Positions 1-7,002 of a DNA stretch of 64,000 nt are shown one piece after another. Positions within the stretch are counted from its first letter, which is position 1. Each line of letters begins with the position of its first letter. The notes beneath the pieces were generated by a model. That model was given only the letters and a program-made list of their open reading frames with translations, did not search any database and was not told the DNA's origin. The translations under genes were made by a program, and so were the position numbers. Source of the stretch: JADCRZ01 sp965200945 (GTDB lineage: Bacteria > Bacteroidota > Bacteroidia > Chitinophagales > Chitinophagaceae); NCBI GenBank assembly GCA_965200945.1, contig OZ241749.1:4712001-4776000 (forward strand). Direction: 5' to 3'.

Positions 1-102
1 GCTGATGGCCGGATGGTCTTTCAGGCCACGGCTTACGGTAGCAGGAGAGATTTTCAAGATTTTTGCCAGGTCATATATCGTAACGTCCTTTTGTTGTATC
101 AT
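1..102 (-). CDS. LacI-family transcriptional regulator, N-terminal part (runs off the left edge)
   Basis: Only the first 34 codons are in the window, read leftward from ATG at 102. They encode VTIYDLAKILKISPATVS followed by RGLKDHPAIS, the helix-turn-helix of Bacteroidota LacI/GalR regulators (helix 1 YDLAKIL, recognition helix SPATVSRGL). An in-frame ATG at 159 would add 19 residues, but family members usually start a few residues before the VTIYD block, so 102 is preferred. The gene is divergent from uxuA with about 110 bp between them, so it probably controls uronate metabolism genes. The effector-binding domain is outside the window and the ligand cannot be inferred. Confidence 0.8.
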   Translation of the reverse strand, partial: MIQQKDVTIYDLAKILKISPATVSRGLKDHPAIS

Positions 103-211
103 GTGCTGTTTCGTACAAGTATCCAGCAAGATAAAACATTTTAAAGATCTTCTTTCCATTCCCCTGTGTCGGGCTTATCCTGTAATTTAGTGTCACACAA
201 AACAGCAAGCT

Positions 212-1396
212 ATGTTAATGGAGCAAACGATGCGCTGGTACGGACCCAGCGACCCGGTCAGTTTATCGGACATCAGGCAGGCAGGATGCACGGGCGTTGT
301 AACTGCGCTGCATCATGTACCCGTAGGCGAAGTATGGACGGTGGAAGAGATCCGGAAAAGAGTAGAGGAAGTGGAAGCGGCCAGCCTTACCTGGACAGTG
401 ATCGAAAGTTTACCTGTGCATGAAGCCATCAAAAAGCAAAGTGATAATTACACGCAGTATATAGAGAACTACAAACAGAGCCTGCGCAACATCGCAGCGT
501 GCAGGCTCAAAGTGGTCACGTATAATTTCATGCCCATCCTCGACTGGATGCGCACAGATATATCGTATACGATGCCCGATGGCAGCAAAGCGCTCTTCTT
601 TGAAAAATCGGCTTTTGTTGCCTTCGATCTTTTTATCCTGAAGAGGCCCGATGCAGAGAAAGGCTATTCGCAGGGCGAGATCGGCAAGGCCCGGCAGCGG
701 CTCGAGACGATGACGGATGAAGAAAAAGAAACGCTTTACCGCAATGCCCTCCTGGGTTTGCCTGGCAGTGAAGAGCGGTTCACGGAAGAGCAGATACTGA
801 CAGCGCTGAGAACCTACGAAGGCATCGATGCCCAAAAACTGAAGCGGCACCTATTTGAATTTCTGCAGCAGGTGGTGCCGGTGGCGGAAGAGGTGGGTTT
901 GCAGATGGCCATCCACCCGGATGATCCGCCCTATCCGATCCTGGGCCTGCCCCGTATCGTGAGCACCGAGCAGGATGCCCGCGAGCTGCTGGATGCGGCA
1001 CCTTCGCCGGCCAACGGCCTCTGTTTCTGTACCGGTTCATACGGCGTGCGGAGCGACAATGACCTGGCGGGCATGGTGCAGCGCCTCGGCGACTCGATCC
1101 ATTTCCTGCACCTGCGCAGCACCAAACGCGATGCGGACGGCAATTTTTTTGAAGCCGACCACCTGACCGGCGATGTGGATATGTATGCGGTGGTGAAAGA
1201 GATCGTGCTCCTGAGCAAACGCAGGAACGTCTCCATCCCAATGCGGCCCGACCATGGCCACCAGATGCTCGACGACCTCAGGAAAAGAACGTACCCCGGC
1301 TATTCAGCCATCGGCCGCCTGCGCGGACTGGCAGAACTGAGGGGCCTGGAACTGGGCATCAGCAGGGCGGTGGAAGAAGGGGGGATCGGGAAGTAG
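212..1396 (+). CDS. uxuA: Mannonate dehydratase
   Basis: UxuA dehydrates D-mannonate to 2-keto-3-deoxy-D-gluconate in the cytoplasmic hexuronate pathway. The 394-aa length and whole-length resemblance fit the family: MRWYGPSDPVSL at the N-terminus, ALHHVPVGEVW, the MAIHPDDPPYPILGLPRIVS block around residue 235, FCTGSYGVR, HFLHLRS and the metal-site segment MRPDHGHQML. ATG at 212 is followed by an in-frame ATG at 218; either could be used. The gene diverges from a LacI regulator and ends at a strong terminator. A link to the GH67 alpha-glucuronidase pathway at 48056 is metabolically sensible, since released glucuronate is isomerised to fructuronate and reduced to mannonate, but it is inferred. 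No abnormality seen. Confidence 0.93.
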   Translation: MLMEQTMRWYGPSDPVSLSDIRQAGCTGVVTALHHVPVGEVWTVEEIRKRVEEVEAASLTWTVIESLPVHEAIKKQSDNYTQYIENYKQSLRNIAACRLKVVTYNFMPILDWMRTDISYTMPDGSKALFFEKSAFVAFDLFILKRPDAEKGYSQGEIGKARQRLETMTDEEKETLYRNALLGLPGSEERFTEEQILTALRTYEGIDAQKLKRHLFEFLQQVVPVAEEVGLQMAIHPDDPPYPILGLPRIVSTEQDARELLDAAPSPANGLCFCTGSYGVRSDNDLAGMVQRLGDSIHFLHLRSTKRDADGNFFEADHLTGDVDMYAVVKEIVLLSKRRNVSIPMRPDHGHQMLDDLRKRTYPGYSAIGRLRGLAELRGLELGISRAVEEGGIGK

Positions 1397-1415
1397 GCTA
1401 TAACGTGGAGAAAGA

Positions 1416-1467
1416 AATTGATTATAAGAAAAGGCGCTCTTCGGGGCGCCTTTTCTTATAATCAATT
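1416..1467. terminator. Strong bidirectional terminator hairpin after uxuA
   Basis: A 22-bp perfect inverted repeat (1416-1437 with 1446-1467) has an inner U-G and C-G pair closing a UUCG tetraloop. The A-rich left arm and T-rich right arm let it work on both strands. It begins 19 bp after the uxuA stop. Confidence 0.9.
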
Positions 1468-1769
1468 GAAGAAGGATGACAACAATTGCAGACAATCTCC
1501 TGATAGCGGGCTGGCCTGAAATGACAAAGGAACAAGAGCCGCCTGCCCTGGAACAGACCGGCTGTAAATAAAAACGGGGCCCGGATAGACATCCAGCCCC
1601 TTTTAAGATCCAATATCCTATGAAAAACGTTATATGCTTTCAAAGCCTGTACCAATTTTTACGCAGAGGGGCGGGTAAACCCTTAGTGAGCGATAAATGT
1701 TTGTTGCTCAGGGGTCATAGTGCAATTTGTTCTTATATGATTGCTTCTCAAGCCTTCATGTACCACAAA
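1468..1769. other. Intergenic, nothing recognised
   Basis: This 302-bp gap separates the uxuA terminator from the aspS stop. I see no convincing ORF, RNA or repeat; the short minus-strand frames here have no recognisable protein character. Confidence 0.5.
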
Positions 1770-3623
1770 TCACTGTTCTCTGCCGGTCGGCTTTAGGTTC
1801 AGCTTGATCTGCAGCTCGTCGAACTGGTTGGCATCGATGGTGCTGGGCGCGTCGAGCATAACGTCGCGGCCGCTGTTGTTCTTTGGAAAAGCGATGAAGT
1901 CGCGGATGCTTTCGCTGCCCCCCAGGATGGCACAAAGCCGGTCGAAGCCGAATGCGATGCCGCCATGTGGCGGAGCGCCGTATTCAAAAGCGCCCAGCAG
2001 GAAGCCGAATTTGTGACGGGCCTCTTCACGCGACATGCCCAGCGCGTCGAACATTTTTTCCTGGAGCTCGCGCTGGAAGATACGGATAGAGCCGCCGCCG
2101 ATCTCGTTGCCGTTCAGCACCATATCGTAGGCGTTTGCCTTGATGTCGGCATACGGGTGCTGGAGATAGCTGGCTTCGTCCTCGATCAGCGGGTTGTTGC
2201 TGATCATGGTATCGATGTCCTGCGGTTTGGGAGAGGTAAACGGATGGTGGCGGGCGACCCATCTGCCCGGCGCATCCCCTTCTTTCGCATATTCGAACAG
2301 GGGGAAGTCGAGTACCCAGAGCAGGCGGTATTCTTCTTTTTTCCGGAAACCCAGCCGTTCGCCCATTTCAAGGCGCAGTTCGCTGATCGCCTTGCGGGTC
2401 CTTTCTTCGCGGCCGGCGAGCATCAGAACAAGATCTCCCGGAACGGCGCCGGACGAGGCGGCGATGGCCTGAAGCTTTTCACCGTTATAAAATTTATCGA
2501 AACTGCTTTTAAACGTGCCGTCTGCATTGCATTTGATGGTCACCAGTCCCTGCATGCCGATCTGCGGGCGTTTCACCCATTCGGTGATCTCGTCGGTCTG
2601 CTTACGGGTCCATTCGCCGGCACCGGGTACGGCGATGGCGACCACTGTTTCGGCGTTGTCGAACACGCCGAAGCCGGCGCCGTTGATGAGGTCGCCGGTA
2701 ACGATCACCTGGCCGTCCTTTTTAAGGGGTGATTTCAGGTTGGCCACCTTCATGCCGAAGCGGATATCCGGTTTGTCATTGCCGTAGTTCCACATGGCGT
2801 CTTCCCAGCTCATGCGTTCCACTTTTTCGGTGTAGTCGATCCCTTTCACTTCCTTGAAGATGGCTTTCACCATGCCTTCGAACATCTGGAGGATGTCTTC
2901 CTGCTCAACAAAACACATTTCGCAGTCGATCTGCGTAAATTCAGGCTGGCGGTCGGCGCGCAGGTCTTCGTCGCGGAAGCATTTCACGATCTGGTAGTAG
3001 CGGTCGTAACCGCTCACCATCAGCAGCTGCTTGAACGTCTGCGGGCTCTGGGGAAGGGCATAGAACTGTCCCGGGTTCATGCGGGAAGGCACTACGAAGT
3101 CGCGGGCGCCTTCCGGGGTAGAGCGGATGAGGAAGGGGGTTTCGAGGTCCATGAATCCTTTCTCGTGTAGGTAGTTGCGGGCCGCGCGGTTCACGGCGTA
3201 ACGCAGTTCGAGGTTGCGTTTTACGGCGTTGCGGCGCAGGTCGAGGTAGCGGTATTTCATGCGCAGGTCGTCGCCCCCGTCGGTATCGTCCTGGATGGTG
3301 AAAGGGGGAACGGCCGATTTATTGAGGATGGTATAATCCTGTACGGCGATCTCGATATCGCCGGTGGAGATGTTGGGGTTTTTGTTGCTTCTTTCCTGTA
3401 CGGTACCGGTGGCCTGCAGTACGAACTCGCGGCCTAACGGGTTCTCATCCAGCTTTTTGTTCAGGTCTTCACCCACGAGCAGCTGCGTGATGCCGTAGCG
3501 GTCGCGCAGGTCGATGAAGGTGATGCTTCCAAATTTGCGGATGGTCTGCACCCATCCCGCTACGGTTACCCGGGTAGTGACATCGTTGATGCGTAATTCG
3601 CCACAGGTGTGGGTTCTATACAT
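1770..3623 (-). CDS. aspS: Aspartyl-tRNA synthetase
   Basis: Class IIb synthetase charging tRNA-Asp with aspartate in the cytoplasm. Visible parts in order: N-terminal OB-fold anticodon-binding domain (residues ~1-105, GWVQTIRKFGSITFIDLRDR), class II motif 2 (CFRDEDLRADRQPEFTQID near 220), the bacterial insertion (GAD-like) domain in the middle (~290-420) and motif 3 GGIAFGFDRL near 560. Length of 617 aa is slightly above the usual ~585-590. ATG at 3623 starts directly with MYRTHTCGEL, the usual beginning of the family. It stands alone on the minus strand. Whether it is discriminating or also charges Asn cannot be settled by eye. Confidence 0.97.
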   Translation of the reverse strand: MYRTHTCGELRINDVTTRVTVAGWVQTIRKFGSITFIDLRDRYGITQLLVGEDLNKKLDENPLGREFVLQATGTVQERSNKNPNISTGDIEIAVQDYTILNKSAVPPFTIQDDTDGGDDLRMKYRYLDLRRNAVKRNLELRYAVNRAARNYLHEKGFMDLETPFLIRSTPEGARDFVVPSRMNPGQFYALPQSPQTFKQLLMVSGYDRYYQIVKCFRDEDLRADRQPEFTQIDCEMCFVEQEDILQMFEGMVKAIFKEVKGIDYTEKVERMSWEDAMWNYGNDKPDIRFGMKVANLKSPLKKDGQVIVTGDLINGAGFGVFDNAETVVAIAVPGAGEWTRKQTDEITEWVKRPQIGMQGLVTIKCNADGTFKSSFDKFYNGEKLQAIAASSGAVPGDLVLMLAGREERTRKAISELRLEMGERLGFRKKEEYRLLWVLDFPLFEYAKEGDAPGRWVARHHPFTSPKPQDIDTMISNNPLIEDEASYLQHPYADIKANAYDMVLNGNEIGGGSIRIFQRELQEKMFDALGMSREEARHKFGFLLGAFEYGAPPHGGIAFGFDRLCAILGGSESIRDFIAFPKNNSGRDVMLDAPSTIDANQFDELQIKLNLKPTGREQ

Positions 3624-3961
3624 GGTAGAGCTAAATTTACTGTGTTGCCGTTAAAATTTCAGGGGGCAAAGGTAAACAAACGGGGCAATCGCGCTGTGTG
3701 GCCCGGGAAGAAGTTCTTTTATTATTTTTAGCATACATATATGCAGCATTTCGGAGGGCAGTGCGCTCTTAGATAGGTCGCACCCGGCTCACCAACCAAC
3801 CGCATAAGGGCGCTGCCGATGGGCGGCTCTCTTTTTATGCAGCCAGATCCATACCTGTGGCTTTTAACCTCTTCAACTTTCGTAAAAAGCTGACCTTAAA
3901 ACATCCATGCTGTGAGTAAACCCGGAACACCAGATTTCTGATCTACAAAAGAAATGCTCTC
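3624..3961. other. Divergent intergenic region between aspS and the peptidase gene
   Basis: 338 bp without a gene. It must contain both promoters. The G/C-rich stretch 3760-3830 can fold locally (GCAGTGCGC against GCGCTGC), but I could not match it to a known RNA family. Confidence 0.4.
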
Positions 3962-4786
3962 ATGGAAGTTTTTTTCGTTTTTCTCGGTATGCTTGTGCTG
4001 GCTATTTCCCTGAAATTGCTGTCGGATCTCTTTTTTGGATACCTGCTCAAAAAGAAGCGGCAGGCTTTCCAGGAACAGGCGCCGTTTTACTACCGCATCG
4101 TGTCGGAGAACATCCGTTATTTCAACCAGCTGCCGGCGGAGCAGCAGCAAAGGTTTCTTTTCCGCACCTACCTTTTCCATCAGCAGAAAAAGTTTCATTA
4201 TGTGGGCGTAGAGTCGAGGCCCGAGATGCCGGTGCTCATCAGCGCCGTAGCGGTTCAGCTCACGCTGGGGCTCGAAAAATTCTGCCTGACCTATTTTAAA
4301 GACATCTATGTGCTGCAGCACGATTATCATTACGGCTACTATTCCCTCCCGTTCATGGGCCATGTAGACAGCACGGGCATTTACCTGTCGTGGGACAATT
4401 TCTACCAGGGCGTACGCAACCGGGCGGACGTGAGCAATGTGGGCATGCATGAGATGGCGCATGCACTCACCTATGTCAACTTCGTAACGCGCACCGAACA
4501 GGACGACCATTTCAAGAACGAGTTCAGGAATTTTTCCAAGGTGGCCCGGCCGATCTTCCAGTCGATGCAGAAAGGGCATAAAACGCTGCTGGGCGATTAC
4601 GCCGCCACCAACTACCATGAGTTCTGGGCGGTGAGCGTGGAAACATTTTTTGAGAACCCGGTCCGTTTCCAGCATCATCTACCGGAGCTGTATGCGGCCA
4701 TGACGCGCCTGCTGAAACAGGATCCCCTGGAACAGCTGCGTCGCGCGATGGGTTCGCTGAAAGGGGAGGGGCGGAATGCAGGCTAG
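3962..4786 (+). CDS. MtfA-like zinc-dependent peptidase (M90 family), membrane-anchored
   Basis: A 274-aa protein with one N-terminal membrane helix (residues ~4-22) and a zincin domain. HEMAH at residues 163-167 is the HExxH zinc-binding motif with its catalytic Glu. The downstream NYHEFWAVSVETFFENP segment near 220 carries the further acidic ligand region typical of MtfA/DgsA anti-repressor proteins. In enterobacteria MtfA inactivates the Mlc repressor; that role cannot be assumed here, since Bacteroidota homologues carry an N-terminal anchor and no Mlc gene is visible. The start gives the membrane helix at once, so ATG at 3962 is preferred. It is divergent from aspS and precedes tRNA-Ser. 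Confidence 0.85.
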   Translation: MEVFFVFLGMLVLAISLKLLSDLFFGYLLKKKRQAFQEQAPFYYRIVSENIRYFNQLPAEQQQRFLFRTYLFHQQKKFHYVGVESRPEMPVLISAVAVQLTLGLEKFCLTYFKDIYVLQHDYHYGYYSLPFMGHVDSTGIYLSWDNFYQGVRNRADVSNVGMHEMAHALTYVNFVTRTEQDDHFKNEFRNFSKVARPIFQSMQKGHKTLLGDYAATNYHEFWAVSVETFFENPVRFQHHLPELYAAMTRLLKQDPLEQLRRAMGSLKGEGRNAG

Positions 4787-4914
4787 CAGATACCGCGCCT
4801 GCACTGCAGGATGTGTTTGGTTCCCTTTTTTATATGGGGGTTACTTGCAGAGATCTTTGCCGATCGGAGGGATCACGGGGGTGCGGATGGAAGAACCCCG
4901 TTTTGATAAAAAGG

Positions 4915-4945
4915 TTTGGCTGGCAATAATTAATGTTTATTTTTG
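4915..4945 (+). promoter_or_regulatory. Bacteroidota-type promoter of tRNA-Ser
   Basis: The -33 element TTTG (4915-4918), a 19-nt spacer and the -7 element TATTTTTG (4938-4945) match the Bacteroidota housekeeping consensus. Transcription would start near 4951, about 20 nt before the tRNA. Confidence 0.8.
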
Positions 4946-4970
4946 CCTCCCCGAAAGGGAAAAATTAACC

Positions 4971-5059
4971 GGTGAGATGCCTGAGTGGCCGAAAGGAACG
5001 GTTTGCTAAACCGTCGTACGGGTTAAACTGTACCGAGAGTTCGAATCTCTCTCTCACCG
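4971..5059 (+). tRNA. tRNA-Ser (anticodon GCT)
   Basis: The full class II cloverleaf is visible. The acceptor stem GGTGAGA/TCTCACC pairs 4971-4977 with 5052-5058, and the discriminator is G5059. The anticodon stem CGGTT/AACCG carries the loop TTGCTAA (anticodon GCT, reading AGC/AGU). There is a long variable arm GTAC...GTAC, and T-arm GAGAG-TTCGAAT-CTCTC (5035-5051). CCA is not encoded. Confidence 0.97.
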
Positions 5060-5083
5060 CCGGAAAGCACACCAAAAAAGCTT

Positions 5084-5118
5084 AAAAGCCTGTAAATCGA
5101 ATGATTACAGGCTTTTTT
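5084..5118 (+). terminator. Rho-independent terminator of tRNA-Ser
   Basis: A 12-bp perfect stem, AAAAGCCTGTAA (5084-5095) with TTACAGGCTTTT (5105-5116), has a 9-nt loop and runs into TTTTTT. It lies 25 bp downstream of the tRNA. Confidence 0.88.
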
Positions 5119-5226
5119 CGTTTGGGGAGGTAATCAAATGGAACGAAAAGAACCCAACGGTGAAGGGAGTAATTCGGGAGTAAAGATATCTTTGATTTTT
5201 GGACTGGAAATAACGAAGAACCAGTT

Positions 5227-5541
5227 TTGCCGGTTTTTCCAATATATACTTTCAGTGCAAGCAGTGAAGTAGGAAGACGTTGCATAAAAGGATCAGATGC
5301 CGGGAAGCCAGCCGGTGAGTGGAACACACTTGATCTCTATTGTTATGGCGATACAAGTGTACATATGATAAATGGAAAAGTGGTGATGGTATTATATCAT
5401 TCTCAGCAAATGGATAATGGGCAGGCACATCTGCTGGTAAAAGATAAACTGCAGATACGATCTGAAGGTGCAGCGGTTTATTTCAGGGATAGAATAATCA
5501 ATAATCAGTTGATGCAATTCCGACAGAATTGCATCAACTGA
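5227..5541 (+). pseudogene. C-terminal remnant of a DUF1080 (3-keto-disaccharide hydrolase-type) gene
   Basis: Residues ~27-90 of this frame (GEWNTLDLYCYGD, HMINGKVVMVL, IRSEGAAVYFRD) match the C-terminal half of the DUF1080 jelly-roll domain, in which GEWN, the NGKVVM strand and QSEGAEVFYR recur. Full proteins are over 200 aa and secreted; here there is no signal peptide, no N-terminal half and no credible start. The match fades upstream of about 5290. The reading frame ends inside a large hairpin that an IS later split. It sits between tRNA-Ser and the mannan locus and is most simply a deletion scar. DUF1080 proteins act on 3-keto-glycosides or as glycan-binding modules; no function is expected from this fragment. 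Confidence 0.7.
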
Positions 5542-5546
5542 TTATT
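5492..5546 (+). terminator. Large hairpin whose right arm was split by the IS5-group insertion
   Basis: In place, 5500-5520 pairs perfectly with 5526-5546 (21 bp, loop CGACA). When the IS and one copy of its target duplication are removed, 5492-5499 also pairs with 6817-6824, giving a 29-bp perfect stem. It overlaps the 3' end of the DUF1080 remnant and was probably that gene's terminator, although no T-tract follows. Confidence 0.75.
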
Positions 5547-6812
5547 GGGCATCTCTAAAAACCCAATCTACGAAGCAAAAAGTAAATGAACAAAGTGGTA
5601 AATTACATAAAATGATTTTATGAGTAAACCAAGGGGTTTGTTTGATGAGCAATACAGGTTAGAAAAACTTTCCAAACAAAAAAATCCACTCGGGAAACTG
5701 AGTAGTCACATCGATTTTGAGTATTTCCGTAAACCATTAAAGCACTTCTTTGATAAAGCATCAGATCTTCGTAAAGGTGGCCGTCCGGCTTATGATTATA
5801 TACTGATGTTTAAAGTTCTAATTCTTCAGCGGTATTATAATCTGAGTGATGACAGCATAGAATATGCGGTTCTTGACCGGTTGAGCTTTATGCGGTTTTT
5901 AGGTCTGGGTATCAACGATCCGGTTCCTGATGCAAAGACGGTCTGGCTGTTCAGAGACAAGCTTACACAAGGGGGTATGATAGAGAAGTTATTCAAGGAC
6001 CTTGATAAGCAACTGGATAAAGATGGTATCATTGTTCATTCGGGGAAGCTTGTGGATGCTACCATAGTGGAAGTGCCGGTACAGAGAAACAGCCGTGATG
6101 AGAACAAAGATATTAAAGAAGGCAAAGTACCAGAAGATTGGAAGGACGATGAGAACAAGTTGCGTCAGAAAGATACGGATGCACAGTGGGTTACACATAA
6201 CGGAACAGATTACTTTGGATACAAGGATCACGTGAAAGCGGATGAGAAAACACTGCTGATAACGGGCTATGAGGTAACGACGGCTAACGTCCATGATAGC
6301 GTGGTATTGGAAGAGCTGATGAGTGATAAAGAAGATGGAGGCCAGCCGTTACATGCAGACAGTGCATACAGAAGTGAACAAATTGAAACGATGCTGCGAA
6401 GAAAGAACATAGAATCGCAGATACATGAAAAGGGATATCGCAATCACCCACTAACCAAAAGGCAGAAACAGCGCAACAGGAAGAAATCCAAGATCAGGGC
6501 GAGGATAGAGCATGTGTTTGGATTTATGACAAACAGCATGAATGACATTTACCTTCGATACCGGAGTTTACAAAGGATCGCTGCAGCCATCGGGTTGATG
6601 AATCTTACTTACAACATATTTCGTTTGGTTCAGTTGAATGTAATGTTGAGCAAATAGCAGAGGATTAGTGTGCCCGGCAATGAAACAATGGACACAAATA
6701 TGAAGGAATTCAAGTCAGAATAGAATTTAAACAAACAATTTACCTTAAATCGATTGGTCATAAAAAAGACGAACAATAATTTATTCTAAAACCAGGGTTG
6801 ATAGAGATGCCC
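5547..6812 (+). mobile_element. IS5-family (IS5 group) insertion sequence, complete
   Basis: 1266 bp bounded by terminal inverted repeats starting GGGCATCTCT (left 5547-5556; right 6803-6812 on the other strand), with further imperfect match inward through an ACCC block. It is flanked by a 4-bp direct repeat TATT (5543-5546 and 6813-6816), the size expected for the IS5 group. One intact transposase gene lies inside. Intact ends and ORF suggest a recent, possibly active copy. Confidence 0.9.
5620..6657 (+). CDS. IS5-family transposase
   Basis: A 345-aa DDE transposase. The N-terminal DUF772-type domain is seen in HFFDKASDLRKGGRPAYD and YILMFKVLILQRYYNLSDD. Catalytic residues sit in VDATIVEVP (D near 146), LHADSAYRS (D near 245) and IRARIEHVFGFM (E near 295), the spacing of the IS5 group. 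The YREK-type C-terminal signature appears as RARIEHVFG. It is the only gene of the element at 5547-6812 and fills most of it. No frameshift or stop is present, so the protein is probably functional. Confidence 0.95.
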   Translation: MSKPRGLFDEQYRLEKLSKQKNPLGKLSSHIDFEYFRKPLKHFFDKASDLRKGGRPAYDYILMFKVLILQRYYNLSDDSIEYAVLDRLSFMRFLGLGINDPVPDAKTVWLFRDKLTQGGMIEKLFKDLDKQLDKDGIIVHSGKLVDATIVEVPVQRNSRDENKDIKEGKVPEDWKDDENKLRQKDTDAQWVTHNGTDYFGYKDHVKADEKTLLITGYEVTTANVHDSVVLEELMSDKEDGGQPLHADSAYRSEQIETMLRRKNIESQIHEKGYRNHPLTKRQKQRNRKKSKIRARIEHVFGFMTNSMNDIYLRYRSLQRIAAAIGLMNLTYNIFRLVQLNVMLSK

Positions 6813-7002
6813 TATTGATTATTCTTCACTCCCTATTTGCAACCTTGAACTGCTTCTTAAAGGCTCGATGAAGCTGGCTTAACTGACTTTAAACTTCCAC
6901 ATCTGCATAAAGTTGATTGTCAATCGGTAGTTCCGGAAAGGTATTCCAGAGACGATTCCGGTCAGGGTTTACTTTGGTAGGCATACTCAAATCGATTAAG
7001 AA
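6813..7002. other. Gap between the IS and the GH92 gene
   Basis: It holds the TATT target copy, the 8-nt distal part of the split hairpin arm (6817-6824) and a short minus-strand frame (MPTKVNPDRNRLWNTF...) that I do not recognise. No GH92 terminator is evident. Confidence 0.4.

Noticed and set aside
1965..2732. 255-codon open frame antisense to aspS
   Set aside because: aspS motifs 2 and 3 are on the minus strand; this is a shadow.
3760..3850. Possible structured small RNA between aspS and the peptidase gene
   Set aside because: Local pairing exists, but no 4.5S, 6S or other known RNA signature (such as the GGAAG SRP tetraloop) could be placed.
3896..4678. 260-codon open frame antisense to the MtfA-like gene
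   Set aside because: The plus strand carries a clear HExxH zincin with a membrane helix; the antisense frame lacks features.
4776..5009. 77-codon frame running into tRNA-Ser
   Set aside because: It overlaps the tRNA promoter and the 5' part of the tRNA and has no protein-like pattern.
5035..5118. attL site with phage integrase beside tRNA-Ser
   Set aside because: No integrase gene and no second copy of the tRNA 3' end were found in the window; the region is explained by a terminator and a DUF1080 remnant.
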